This document shows positions 44,285 to 53,887 of a DNA stretch of 64,000 bases, in pieces (position 1 is the stretch's first letter; every line of letters begins with the position of its first letter). Origin of the DNA: Pedobacter psychroterrae (GTDB lineage Bacteria > Bacteroidota > Bacteroidia > Sphingobacteriales > Sphingobacteriaceae). The DNA is taken from positions 186,001-250,000 of the forward strand of contig NZ_SJSL01000005.1 in NCBI RefSeq assembly GCF_004331695.1, in the 5' to 3' direction. The position numbers and the translations under genes are program-made. The notes beneath the pieces are model-generated. The model was given only the letters and a program-made list of their open reading frames with translations. It had not been told where the DNA came from and ran no database searches.

Positions 44285-45823
44285 CTACCTATCAAGATAA
44301 AAACTTGTCCAATTACTCGTCGCAATCTGTTCTCCGTCCTTAAAGATTGAAGTATAGTACTTGTAATAGGTTCGTTGATAATTTGCCTGGAAATAACTAA
44401 AAGGTATATTGAGAAATAGGTCGCTATAATAGCCATAGTTGTAAGTTGTAATATCAAAATTCGGTCTAAAAATAGTTTTGAAAGTTAAATTTAGATTTTG
44501 CATCGACATAGTGTTGTAATAAGTTACTGGTGTCCCATCTTGAAAGAAGAAGTGACCAACTACTTCAAATTGCTCATTACGAGCATTTTGTATTGTAAAT
44601 TTGGGCATTACTGTCAAATTACCATTCGAATTATCAAAAGTCTGAACGTTTATAATCTCCGAAATAATCGGTCCATCCTTGTAGGTGAAATAATATGCAC
44701 CTGCTTGTGCGATTTCCCTTTCTTGATCATCAAAAACAGAGACAATCATTTTCAAGTTATGAAAACCTCTGGGCATGTGCAACTCCTCATAAGGAATAAA
44801 TAACTCCTGATTATTATAAACACTTGAATTATTATTTGGAATGATTTCTAAACCAACTGCCACGGCGCCGTTGAGTGTAGAATACTGTTGGTTATAATCT
44901 CGCAAAGGAGTTCCGTTGCCGGCATAAAAAAAAGCGACAAACTTACATTTTCTCCCGACAGAGTTAATAATACGGAATGATCCAATAATACGCATACCAT
45001 TCTTCCAATTCTGAACTGCATTGTGGGCAACTGATACATTTGTTAAGGTACCGAATACCGTTGAGTTGCTATTTCCACCGTTAGTTGAGATAGCAACGCC
45101 ACTCCCAAAAGGGTACATCTCGCTAATTAGCCTTTTGTCACCCTCTGACAGATCGGAATTCCAGCCTACAGAATAGCCATCCATCGTCAAAGAACCATCT
45201 ATTGGATAATGCATTATAGAATACGGATCATATTCATTATTTGACATAGTCACGCTATATCGATTCAAAACTTGATTATCTACCTGGTCCGAAGACCAAC
45301 CTTGTGTTTGAAGATAGTAAGCATAAACACGTTGCTTGTTCCATTGTATTCGACTCAGTGGAGATTTGTGTTCGTGAAGCAATCCTAACGCATGTCCAAA
45401 TTCGTGCAAGACGGTTCTTTTTAATTCTATTTCTGGCGTGTGTTCATTAAAACCCTCGTAATTCATTGTCTGCTCGTTCATGTTAATCCGCCTAGCTTGT
45501 GAGCCCGCATAAGACCAATATCCTCCTCTATTAAAACCAATCCGAATATCCGCTTCACCATAATCAACAAAGGAAAATTTGATATTCGCATAATTTTCCC
45601 ACATCCTTGCATATTGTCTAATCTTTTGTTGCACATATGAGCTACCACCAAAGAAGCGAACACGAAGGGTAATACCATTTGTCCATTTCGAACTTGCATC
45701 AAGGACACCGCTTTCACCAACACCCAAGCTAGTAACTGCCATTTTATCAATACAAGAACTGATTTGCGCATAAGAGTAATGTGTTACCAAGACAATTAAG
45801 ATTGTAACATAAAAATTCTTCAT
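44285..45823 (-). CDS. secreted astacin/matrixin-type metalloprotease
   Basis: 512 residues with a signal peptide (MKNFYVTILIVLVTHYSYAQ). The metzincin zinc motif HEFGHALGLLHEH (140-152) and the Met-turn SIMHYP (about 205-210) are complete, as in astacin-like M12A or matrixin enzymes of Bacteroidota. The C-terminal 270 residues are beta-sandwich-like repeats (SVAHNAVQNWKNGMRIIGSF, TIQNARNEQFEVVGHFFF) and may bind ligands or cell walls. An extracellular or periplasmic protease; no partner gene visible. Confidence 0.88.
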   Translation of the reverse strand: MKNFYVTILIVLVTHYSYAQISSCIDKMAVTSLGVGESGVLDASSKWTNGITLRVRFFGGSSYVQQKIRQYARMWENYANIKFSFVDYGEADIRIGFNRGGYWSYAGSQARRINMNEQTMNYEGFNEHTPEIELKRTVLHEFGHALGLLHEHKSPLSRIQWNKQRVYAYYLQTQGWSSDQVDNQVLNRYSVTMSNNEYDPYSIMHYPIDGSLTMDGYSVGWNSDLSEGDKRLISEMYPFGSGVAISTNGGNSNSTVFGTLTNVSVAHNAVQNWKNGMRIIGSFRIINSVGRKCKFVAFFYAGNGTPLRDYNQQYSTLNGAVAVGLEIIPNNNSSVYNNQELFIPYEELHMPRGFHNLKMIVSVFDDQEREIAQAGAYYFTYKDGPIISEIINVQTFDNSNGNLTVMPKFTIQNARNEQFEVVGHFFFQDGTPVTYYNTMSMQNLNLTFKTIFRPNFDITTYNYGYYSDLFLNIPFSYFQANYQRTYYKYYTSIFKDGEQIATSNWTSFYLDR

Positions 45824-45929
45824 ACTATTAATTTTATTCTAAAATACAATTTTTCAAACAAGAAGTAGCCTGCTATATAGTATACTCGCAAGACGGTCTA
45901 TAAAAGATAAACTTACAGAAGAGAGATTA

Positions 45930-47009
45930 ACGAGCAACCGCTTACCCGCACTCAAATTGAAGTTAAGCAGCGATAATAATATCGACCCTTCGGAATTTAA
46001 ACGGTATAGTGACCTTTTTGTCTCCCAGCTCAACAAGCTAACGATAACTACACTGACCGGAGAAACTATGACGCTCGGACAATACCTGAGGGAAGCAATG
46101 ACCCTGGTATGCTATAGCGAAATCGTTCATGAACTAGGTTCACCTAATGCGGCTAAAGTAAGGGCAGCGTTCGAAGGCTATCAGCGGCTAACATTCACCC
46201 AACCGTTACTGGATTTGATGCAGTTGATCTATCGTTTCAGCACCTTAATGAGTGATTTATCTGTATCAGTCCTTGAATACGACTTCAACCCTGTTTTTGC
46301 GTTTGGCGGGGATTCTGAACACAACCACATTATCATCCGTCTTATTAAATCACGGGCAATATCCATTAAAATGGATGGTAAAAAACGTGAAGTTATACCA
46401 TTACAATGGCCCAACTATCGGGGCAACGTTACACCAGTAACCGTTAGTCCGATATCAATCGGTCTGAAACATCCAAAAGAAACTTTACCTGTCTACATCC
46501 AACGGCACGCACTGAGGCGATTGTCAGAAAGAATCGGTATCGTATCAGGCTTGCTCCATCAGGCACTAGTGGATTGCTTTAAGGAGGATAAACAGATCAG
46601 CAATTTACCACAGGGCAGCAACAGCCTTGTCGAGTTTAATATTTATGACCAAAAACTCGGGTAACTGGTTTGCCTGGTTCATGAGGAGATGATTGTGATC
46701 CGTACCTTTTTGTTTCTTACAAATGATGGTACACCAGAAGGGAAAAAATTAGCTGAATTAACTAAGGTGCAGGTTCTTGACAAACAATACCTGGGAATCG
46801 ACACACTTTCTGGTTTTATCAAATTCCGGGTTGCTGATGACCCGACCTTAAAACAACTTTTTAAGGACGCGGGTTGCGAAAGTCTGCTCGATCTTAGTAC
46901 CCTGGAAAAGTTTCTGGAATCAGATGTTACAGCAAAGGACCCTTCTATTCTGCTTAGCTATATTCGGGGTATACCCGGCAACACCGATGACTTGATTCCG
47001 TCTAAATAG
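45930..47009 (+). pseudogene. 5'-truncated, nonsense-carrying copy of the 408-codon cassette gene (copy 4)
   Basis: Homology to 14665-15891 begins at codon 49 (ACGAGCAACCGC) with no start in place. It continues through the gene, but Tyr in the LGYLV segment became TAA (46662-46664). The frame then resumes in phase to the normal stop at 47009. Two inactivating lesions make it a clear remnant. It is in direct orientation to the copies at 8.1 and 14.7 kb, 30 kb from the latter. Confidence 0.85.
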
Positions 47010-47175
47010 AATTTAAGCAGGAGTCTGATCACCCTTTATTATCGCGACTGAGTTCGGGTTTCAATTGCGGATTGTTTACGAGTTAGAACGGGATAAACGA
47101 ATCTAATAAAATTCATTTTTCTCTTGATAGTTTATTATTATTTTATTATACTTAAATAAATCTAATCAATTACCA

Positions 47176-47865
47176 ATGGCTTGTACTCACAAATTTTATG
47201 GCCACCATGCCCATCTTGCTGGAAAAAACGGCTTACTCCCTAAATGGAAAGCAAAGACACTAATCATTGGAACCTTCAATCCCGAACAATCGTGGCACCT
47301 GACTAACTCCGCAGAGTATTATTACGGCAGAGTGCGTAATTACTTTTGGAAAGTATTACCTAGGTTCGCAGGGCTCGACGCAATTCCTCATGCCGACGTA
47401 CCGACTCAGCTGACATTTTTAGAGCGCAACCAGATAGCAGTATCAGATTTATTGGTCAGTATAAACGATGCAGATTTAAACAATCAGGAACATGTGGCCA
47501 GAATCAAAACAGTTCTTGATGATAAAATAGAATTATTTAATCAATTTACCTGGAATACTGATCCCATATTAGATTTCATCGCAAAGCAAGGTGTTGAAGC
47601 GGTCTATTTTACCAAACTTGGTAAAGTTGGGACCGTCAACCCAAAAGAGAATACATTTGAAGCACAGATTCGGAAGATTGAAAATTGCTGCATCAATAAA
47701 AAAATACCAACATATCGTCTGCACACTCCTTCCGGTCAAGGACTTGGCCCTGGGTCGCCAAGAGATCACAAACTTATTCATAGATGGTACGATGACAATG
47801 GCGCAAAGCAGTTTCCTTTTCTAAGTGCTAATTTCAGCAAATTAGACTTTCCATTTTCAAATTAA
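47176..47865 (+). CDS. uracil-DNA glycosylase-superfamily-like protein
   Basis: 229 residues. The segment LIIGTFNPEQSW, then YYYGRVRNYFWKVLP, matches the first motif region of Mug/UDG-like folds (strand, G-x-x-P loop, then N-x-FW). The late segment LHTPSGQGLGPGSPRD lies where the second catalytic loop would be. It may remove or sense modified bases. Followed 15 bases later by a small gene on the same strand, likely co-transcribed. Confidence 0.6.
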   Translation: MACTHKFYGHHAHLAGKNGLLPKWKAKTLIIGTFNPEQSWHLTNSAEYYYGRVRNYFWKVLPRFAGLDAIPHADVPTQLTFLERNQIAVSDLLVSINDADLNNQEHVARIKTVLDDKIELFNQFTWNTDPILDFIAKQGVEAVYFTKLGKVGTVNPKENTFEAQIRKIENCCINKKIPTYRLHTPSGQGLGPGSPRDHKLIHRWYDDNGAKQFPFLSANFSKLDFPFSN

Positions 47866-47880
47866 TCAAATGACATCTCC

Positions 47881-48180
47881 ATGCAAACAATAATTATCAC
47901 ATTAGGTAAAGCCTATTACAACCAAGGGTTTTTCAATATTCCAAAGCAGTACGATTATCTATTTAATAATGACAAGACACCTATTTCTATTCAGTTAGGA
48001 TCACCCTCTGAAAATATCATTACCGGATATATAAACAAAACCGCTAATAGAAACTTTGCCCCTAGAATTATGTGCGGCATAAATTATACGAATTGGGTGC
48101 AAGGAGAATATAAGCAAGGCGATTCTATGGTTATTGAGGTAATTAACAAGGATTTGATACGGCTCCGTAACCTTCCGTAA
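47881..48180 (+). CDS. small hypothetical protein
   Basis: 99 residues, soluble, beta-rich (MQTIIITLGKAYYNQGFFNI, GDSMVIEVINKDLIRLRN). The pattern recalls small DNA-binding-like folds that accompany nucleases, but I cannot name it. Short spacing to the UDG-like gene suggests joint function. Confidence 0.55.
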   Translation: MQTIIITLGKAYYNQGFFNIPKQYDYLFNNDKTPISIQLGSPSENIITGYINKTANRNFAPRIMCGINYTNWVQGEYKQGDSMVIEVINKDLIRLRNLP

Positions 48181-48200
48181 ATCTCGAAAGAGGAGCTTAA

Positions 48201-48581
48201 AATTATTACAAGGATGATAAGCACAAGGAAATTCTAAAGGCTTTTTCCAAGAAAAGCTATTATGTCCATCGAATCGGACCGATAGAGGAAAACAATACAG
48301 GCTTTAGTGATCAGGAGGTGCGCTTGTTGCTCAAGGCGTATGAGGAACAATTTAAAAAGCCGCTCAGACGGATGCTCATCACCTATTATCGGCTAAAGTT
48401 CAATCCGGACATTAAGATGGAAGGCCGTTTTCTGGAAACTCTGGGTTTTAAGCCATGTGGGCATTGCTTTAAGGAAGATGAAGGCTTTTGGGCAAGCAGT
48501 CCTCCAACCCAAGAAAGCGGCTTTTGGAGTAGTACGCCGTCAAAGCATAACTGTATGGAGAATGGCGACCTACCTTTCTGA
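48201..48581 (+). pseudogene. 5'-truncated gene remnant
   Basis: 127 open codons begin right after an in-frame TAA. The reading HKEILKAFSKKSYYVHRIGP, then LLLKAYEEQFKKPLRRMLIT and FKPCGHCFKEDEGFW, is clearly protein-like. Only a GTG at 48318 could serve as start. Probably the tail of a lost gene; family unknown. Confidence 0.45.
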
Positions 48582-49038
48582 GCCAACGCCAAGCAACATG
48601 TTCAGCGCTGGTTCAGCACATTGCAGGTTCCGAGTTCGGGTTTAAGCAACAAACGGCCTGGTTCATTTGAAGGATCAGGCCATTTCGCTGTGTATTATTT
48701 TATTGGAAATTATGGTTCAAATTGTGCCAGCTATTTCGGGCCTGATAGTGCCAGCGATGACGGTTTAAATGGTAAGCCTGTTACCTGTAAGTCCATATTT
48801 TAATACCTGATCGACTTACGAAAGTCATCAGATAGAAGTTGTTCTGATGAAAACTCAGTTTCTTTGAAGTTTTCACTTCCGGCCAAGCTTTCATTAATTG
48901 GACACAGATTTAGATGGATAGACAAAATAAGCGGGTATAATCACAATCGCAACTTATTAAATTTATACATCAAAAATATTATAGAATTAATTATATCTTT
49001 AAGTTTAATTGCAATTAAGTAAACTAATCAATTAAGCA
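48582..49038. other. intergenic region before the STAS/GHKL gene
   Basis: 457 bases without a gene. A 10-bp hairpin with two G-T pairs (GGCCTGGTTC / GGATCAGGCC, 48655-48681) may end upstream transcription. The last 100 bases are AT-rich promoter-like sequence, including the palindrome at 49005-49018. Confidence 0.45.
49005..49018. promoter_or_regulatory. palindrome upstream of the STAS/GHKL gene
   Basis: TTAATTGCAATTAA, a perfect 14-base palindrome 20 bases before the start codon, overlapping the likely promoter or leader. A candidate repressor site; AT-rich palindromes also occur by chance. Confidence 0.35.
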
Positions 49039-52000
49039 ATGTTAATAATTGAAGTCGGCAAAAAGTTAGTCCAATCCAATCTTTCAAAAATAGTTGAACT
49101 TAATTGGGAAAGATCATTTAAATCGCCGGCCGTTCAATTCAATTTGGAACTTCTTGAATGGATATCAAACGCTGAAATTTCTTTTTTAATCAGTTGGATA
49201 AGATCATTAGAGGATAAAAAAATTCCGGTATTTGTCAAACTGCAAAGCCAACGTGGAGTGACAACTGATTCTGACGAGTATTCTAAAAGAAAGTACTGCT
49301 TAGAAAGAATTTTGATTCATTGGAAATTAAAACAACATATTTCAGACAAGACAACGTTAATTGATGGCGGAATTTCCATAAATAATAGTTTACCCAACAA
49401 TACCTCTAATTTCACTTCAATACCAATAAGCTCGTATAAAACAGTAACATTTGATATAGATTTCGATCAGCTTTATAACCACTATCTCACTGATTTTTCA
49501 AATAATCTGAAAAAAAACCTGGCAAAAACGGATATAAACTATTATGATACAAAGTTCTTAGATTACTCGATTGTTAAAGAGCTATACTCCAATGTGTGTT
49601 TACATGCAAACAGTAGTAAATCTCAAGAATGCTATTTCTCTATTGGCGTAAATAAAAAATTTGCTGGAGCATCGGATTACGTATCTAGAAGCAGGCTGGA
49701 AGAACTTTCAGAATTAGAGAGATCATTTTTCACGACGGATAAAAAATATAGAAATATTGATTTTATAGAGATCAACTTTCATGATTTCGGAATCGGGATT
49801 TCGCAGTCTTTAAAGCCTAAATATTTAAGCGAAACTGAAAACGATCTTAAAAGTTTTTTTGGGTCATACCACGAAAGACACAAGCTACAGCATCTTGATA
49901 CAAGAATAATTGAATATTCTTTGTTGTTATTTTCCTCCTGTTACGAAATTGAAAGAAAATTTGAGGTTCACGATTTTATACCTAGAGGGCTATTTATATT
50001 AAAGGATATTGTTAAAAAATATCATGGTTATTTTGAAGTATCGAGTAATGACGGAGCAATTGGGCTGTCTTTTAAAGATGGGAAAACTAACATCTTTTAT
50101 TCTATTAGCGGAACGACAAATATATTTCCCGGAACCCGAATCAAAATTATTTTACCTGCTCTCGATCCATTAAAACAGTCAGAATCCTTAGATAAAGTTA
50201 TTAAAGATAAAACTCCTGAAAGATCAGATATTTTTTACAACATTAATTTCTTGACGCAGGTAAGTGAAGTTGAATCGACTTTGTACTCAGAACCTGAACT
50301 TGCTAATGAAGAACTTAGAAAAAACAAGAACACCTCGATCCTTTTCACTAAGTTCATAGGTCATTTTAAAAACCTTTCTCCAAACACAATTGTCTTAGTA
50401 GACTTCGCCGGTGTTGAGCCTAAAACTGCTGATTACTTTAATAAATTCATATATTTCATTACACACTTCCCCCTTTCAGGGAATACCAGGTTAATACTAT
50501 ATAATACCATCACCAAAGGTCTAAATAGCACTGTTATTTTTCATCCAGATAAAGGTTTAAAATCACAAGGCTTTTTTCCGTATCCAATACCTTGTATTTG
50601 CTGTGACTTGTCCGTTGAATGGTTGGGAGTCGAGGAAATGGACAAAGCAGATAACTTTACTCAATTATGGATAGGAAACACAAAACACGAATATGGAATT
50701 GCTGATGCCAGAAGTTATAACAGTAGCATCATTAAAGTTGAACAAATTGATCAGAGGTTTAAAATCTCTGTAAATCTCCCGGATTATTTGGAAATATTAA
50801 AGAGAATTGAAGGTTATATTAAACAGGTCATCGACAAGGAAATTACTAATCAGGGGATACAATTCCGGATACTTACCGACAGCGAGAAAAAAAACTATAA
50901 CAATATAATTTATGCAAAAGAGAACACCTGCTTCTTAACTTCCAGTGGGAAATACTTGATTGAGTATATATCTTTTAATGAAAAGTTGTATATCTATAGC
51001 TATAGACGAATGATATCAACTTATTTTGTCTTTAAGCTTCATTTACATTTTTCCGCCAGCGAAAAAATTGAAAAAATAGACAAAATATTATCTGTAACAC
51101 TTAGTAGTCAACTTATTGGCAATGAAGTAAAGGAAGTTTTAAATCTTTTCTATCATCGACGCATAGATTTGGTGGCGTTGTCAAACTATTATAATTTCCA
51201 GAATGAAGAAAAATTTAATGATATTAAAGAAAAGAGTAGAGTACTAATTGTCAATGACGTTATTTCTACCGGCAGTTTAACAAATTCAATAATAAAATCT
51301 GTTGAAATAAAAGAGGCTTTCGCCGTAGCCTGTCTTGCAATTGTTGACTTCCGAAAAATTTCACCGTTCCAATCAAACCCTCCACTCTTATCATTGACGA
51401 CCGCAGATGCCGATTTAATGGACACTCCCCCTATAGGATATAATATCGAAGTGATTAATCCTGTCTTGAATGTACCTGCTTCAATTCCCAAAAGCAAATC
51501 TCTTGAAAACGTTCTGTTGACTAAAGAGGAATTTGCTAAAATTGTGGATGAAAAATATTTCCTTATTGGCAATTTGAAAAACAGCTCAGTATTTTTCAAC
51601 TACTATTTGCAGACCGAAGAGTTATTAAAAGATGATTCTCAAAACAAATTTACCTTTTTAAGCTATCTGCTTGAAAAGTTGAAAGAAAAAAAACAAGGCA
51701 CTATCCGTAAAGAACTGCGGTTTCTGAATAACGGACTTCAAATTATCGGAAAAAATACATCAAATCAACGTTTCAGTAATGATTTTGAAAGGATCAAAAA
51801 GCTAATTAACAAGCTCGAAGAACAGTTAACTCCAGAGCTATTTGATGACTATAAAATTGATGCCGTTTTCTACCCGTTCCTGTCTCACATTAGTGTAGTT
51901 GAAAGTGACTCCACGCCTTTTTTAGAAGCATCGTTGAATAAAAATTCACCCATAATTTTCCCAATACCAAGAATTATGACTTCCAGGGGTTGGAGATTTT

Positions 52001-53886
52001 CCTTTCCACCTAAATTCATGCAAATCTTGTTTACACAAAATAAATTATCTGCCTTAATATTAGATGATGGCTCATTAACCGGGGAAACCTTGATGCAGAT
52101 GATTGATTCAATCAGTTTTTTGTCCATAAAATCAATTGATGTGTTTTCAATCTTTGGAAGACTGGAAGATTTTCAAAAAGAATTGTTTTCCAGGATTAAA
52201 AGCATTCAGGTCAAGGGTGCTGTAGCACCTATCAATGTTTACTTTGGCGTACACTTTAATATACCAATTCATAATATAAATGAAAGTCCATTTCACGTTG
52301 AGCTAAGTGACATTGATAAATTAGAGGGTCAGTTAAAAACGATGAATATTGAACTTTCTGAACAATTCAATTCATTTTTGAATAAAAGAAAGAAATATCT
52401 AAATGGTTCAGAATATCCGAGTTTAAATGGCGCTAAATTTCAAATTATTTCCTCAATCTCAAAACAGGATTTGTTTTTTGTAAGAGATTTTTTTGGAAGG
52501 TTTGAAAGTTATAAACTGTATGCTGAAGACTTGTCCATAGCAAACTTGAATGATCTCATCAAAGATAAAAAGGCTATTTTAACTCTCCTTACTATATTAA
52601 ATCTAGAGCCTCAATTATATCAAACATTTAAAAGGATATTTAATGATGATCAAATTGCCTTGATTTTAAAAAATATAAAAACAGATTTTCTATGTGATAG
52701 TCAGTTAACAGCAGAACCCGGGGCGCAAGAGTTTCTTATAAAAGCACTTTTTTACATTGATCCAAATGAGTTTTTTAAAACCGAAAATTTAATTTCTTTA
52801 TCAAAAAGGCTTGGCGAAATAAAAGCTGGAAATAACAATCATTCGTTTTTATACTTAGAGTACCTTCTAATACTTGCTAAATTAAACATCAAAACCTTTG
52901 ACGATAGACTATCGGCGTTATCTTTTGAAACAAATGTTGAGGATTTTATTTTCAATATCAAAGATTTTCCCTCCATTCACTATGAACTTAGATTTGCCTT
53001 TACTGTATATGATGAAATCAACAGAAATAAAGGTTTAAATTACCATTTTTCCATTAATAAATACTACAATTTGCGTCAATACTACCTCCGTGTAGCAAAT
53101 TATCAAACCTATCATGATGAGAGATTGCTTACCAATTTATTTAATGATACAAATACGAGCATTTCAGTACTTCGACACGCTATTGAATTTGACATAACTA
53201 ATGATATCCAATTAAACTTATCGGCGCTCCAGCAAGCACTGACCAAACTTAACAGTGACTATACAGATCACCAGGAATTTAAGTTTATAAATGATATTGT
53301 ACAGGACCTTAAGAGGTTTTCAACGTCGTATTTACCAATTAATATAAATGCTATAGAGGATGCAATTAATAAATTCGAGAGCATTTTTAAGGTCCCTTAT
53401 AATACCATAACTATTGAACAGCTCTCAGATTTAGACGCTATTGTTGATCAGTATCAAGAATTGATGCTAAAAAATAATAGCCCACTTGCATCATATATTA
53501 TGAAATCCGAATGCTTTTTAAAAACAGAGTGGATAAACGCTGAAGCGGAGATAATTAGCAAATACCCTGCTTATGTAAGGATTGATTGTCAGAAGAGTGA
53601 GGATTTTTTATTAAACGTCAACTCTTACGCTATGAATCTTGCATTTAGAAACTTACTTTCAAATAAAGTGAAATATGCTGAATCCGTTCCCTGGCAAATG
53701 TTTACCGAAGAACATCCTAAATACTATGAGTTATATATTCAGCAGGAATCGCCATTTCAAAACGACGTAAATGGCGACGGCACAGGCCAGCATACAATAA
53801 AATCCATACTGAGAAATTACGGAGTAATTTATAAGAAAATCAGTGACCACCCATATAGACTACGCATAACCTTTAGAAAAAATTGA
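49039..53886 (+). CDS. giant STAS / GHKL ATPase / dual phosphoribosyltransferase-like protein
   Basis: 1615 residues, no signal peptide. Segments seen in order: a STAS-like start (VQFNLELLEWISNAEISFLI, about 32-51). A GHKL ATPase with N-box ELYSNVCLHAN (181-191), G1 HDFGIGI (248-254), G2 PRGLFILKDIVKKYHG (315-330) and G3 FPGTRIKI (363-370). A second STAS-like strand set (TIVLVDFAGVEPKTADYF, about 449-466). A phosphoribosyltransferase PRPP-loop motif VLIVNDVISTGSL (735-747). A second one, ALILDDGSLTGETL (1005-1018). A helical stretch. Finally a partial second GHKL fold (NVNSYAMNLAFRNLLSNKVK near 1526, GDGTGQHTIKSIL near 1579) lacking a DxGxG box. One base separates it from the HExxH gene. I know no system with this arrangement. 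Confidence 0.75.
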   Translation: MLIIEVGKKLVQSNLSKIVELNWERSFKSPAVQFNLELLEWISNAEISFLISWIRSLEDKKIPVFVKLQSQRGVTTDSDEYSKRKYCLERILIHWKLKQHISDKTTLIDGGISINNSLPNNTSNFTSIPISSYKTVTFDIDFDQLYNHYLTDFSNNLKKNLAKTDINYYDTKFLDYSIVKELYSNVCLHANSSKSQECYFSIGVNKKFAGASDYVSRSRLEELSELERSFFTTDKKYRNIDFIEINFHDFGIGISQSLKPKYLSETENDLKSFFGSYHERHKLQHLDTRIIEYSLLLFSSCYEIERKFEVHDFIPRGLFILKDIVKKYHGYFEVSSNDGAIGLSFKDGKTNIFYSISGTTNIFPGTRIKIILPALDPLKQSESLDKVIKDKTPERSDIFYNINFLTQVSEVESTLYSEPELANEELRKNKNTSILFTKFIGHFKNLSPNTIVLVDFAGVEPKTADYFNKFIYFITHFPLSGNTRLILYNTITKGLNSTVIFHPDKGLKSQGFFPYPIPCICCDLSVEWLGVEEMDKADNFTQLWIGNTKHEYGIADARSYNSSIIKVEQIDQRFKISVNLPDYLEILKRIEGYIKQVIDKEITNQGIQFRILTDSEKKNYNNIIYAKENTCFLTSSGKYLIEYISFNEKLYIYSYRRMISTYFVFKLHLHFSASEKIEKIDKILSVTLSSQLIGNEVKEVLNLFYHRRIDLVALSNYYNFQNEEKFNDIKEKSRVLIVNDVISTGSLTNSIIKSVEIKEAFAVACLAIVDFRKISPFQSNPPLLSLTTADADLMDTPPIGYNIEVINPVLNVPASIPKSKSLENVLLTKEEFAKIVDEKYFLIGNLKNSSVFFNYYLQTEELLKDDSQNKFTFLSYLLEKLKEKKQGTIRKELRFLNNGLQIIGKNTSNQRFSNDFERIKKLINKLEEQLTPELFDDYKIDAVFYPFLSHISVVESDSTPFLEASLNKNSPIIFPIPRIMTSRGWRFSFPPKFMQILFTQNKLSALILDDGSLTGETLMQMIDSISFLSIKSIDVFSIFGRLEDFQKELFSRIKSIQVKGAVAPINVYFGVHFNIPIHNINESPFHVELSDIDKLEGQLKTMNIELSEQFNSFLNKRKKYLNGSEYPSLNGAKFQIISSISKQDLFFVRDFFGRFESYKLYAEDLSIANLNDLIKDKKAILTLLTILNLEPQLYQTFKRIFNDDQIALILKNIKTDFLCDSQLTAEPGAQEFLIKALFYIDPNEFFKTENLISLSKRLGEIKAGNNNHSFLYLEYLLILAKLNIKTFDDRLSALSFETNVEDFIFNIKDFPSIHYELRFAFTVYDEINRNKGLNYHFSINKYYNLRQYYLRVANYQTYHDERLLTNLFNDTNTSISVLRHAIEFDITNDIQLNLSALQQALTKLNSDYTDHQEFKFINDIVQDLKRFSTSYLPININAIEDAINKFESIFKVPYNTITIEQLSDLDAIVDQYQELMLKNNSPLASYIMKSECFLKTEWINAEAEIISKYPAYVRIDCQKSEDFLLNVNSYAMNLAFRNLLSNKVKYAESVPWQMFTEEHPKYYELYIQQESPFQNDVNGDGTGQHTIKSILRNYGVIYKKISDHPYRLRITFRKN

Positions 53887-53887
53887 T

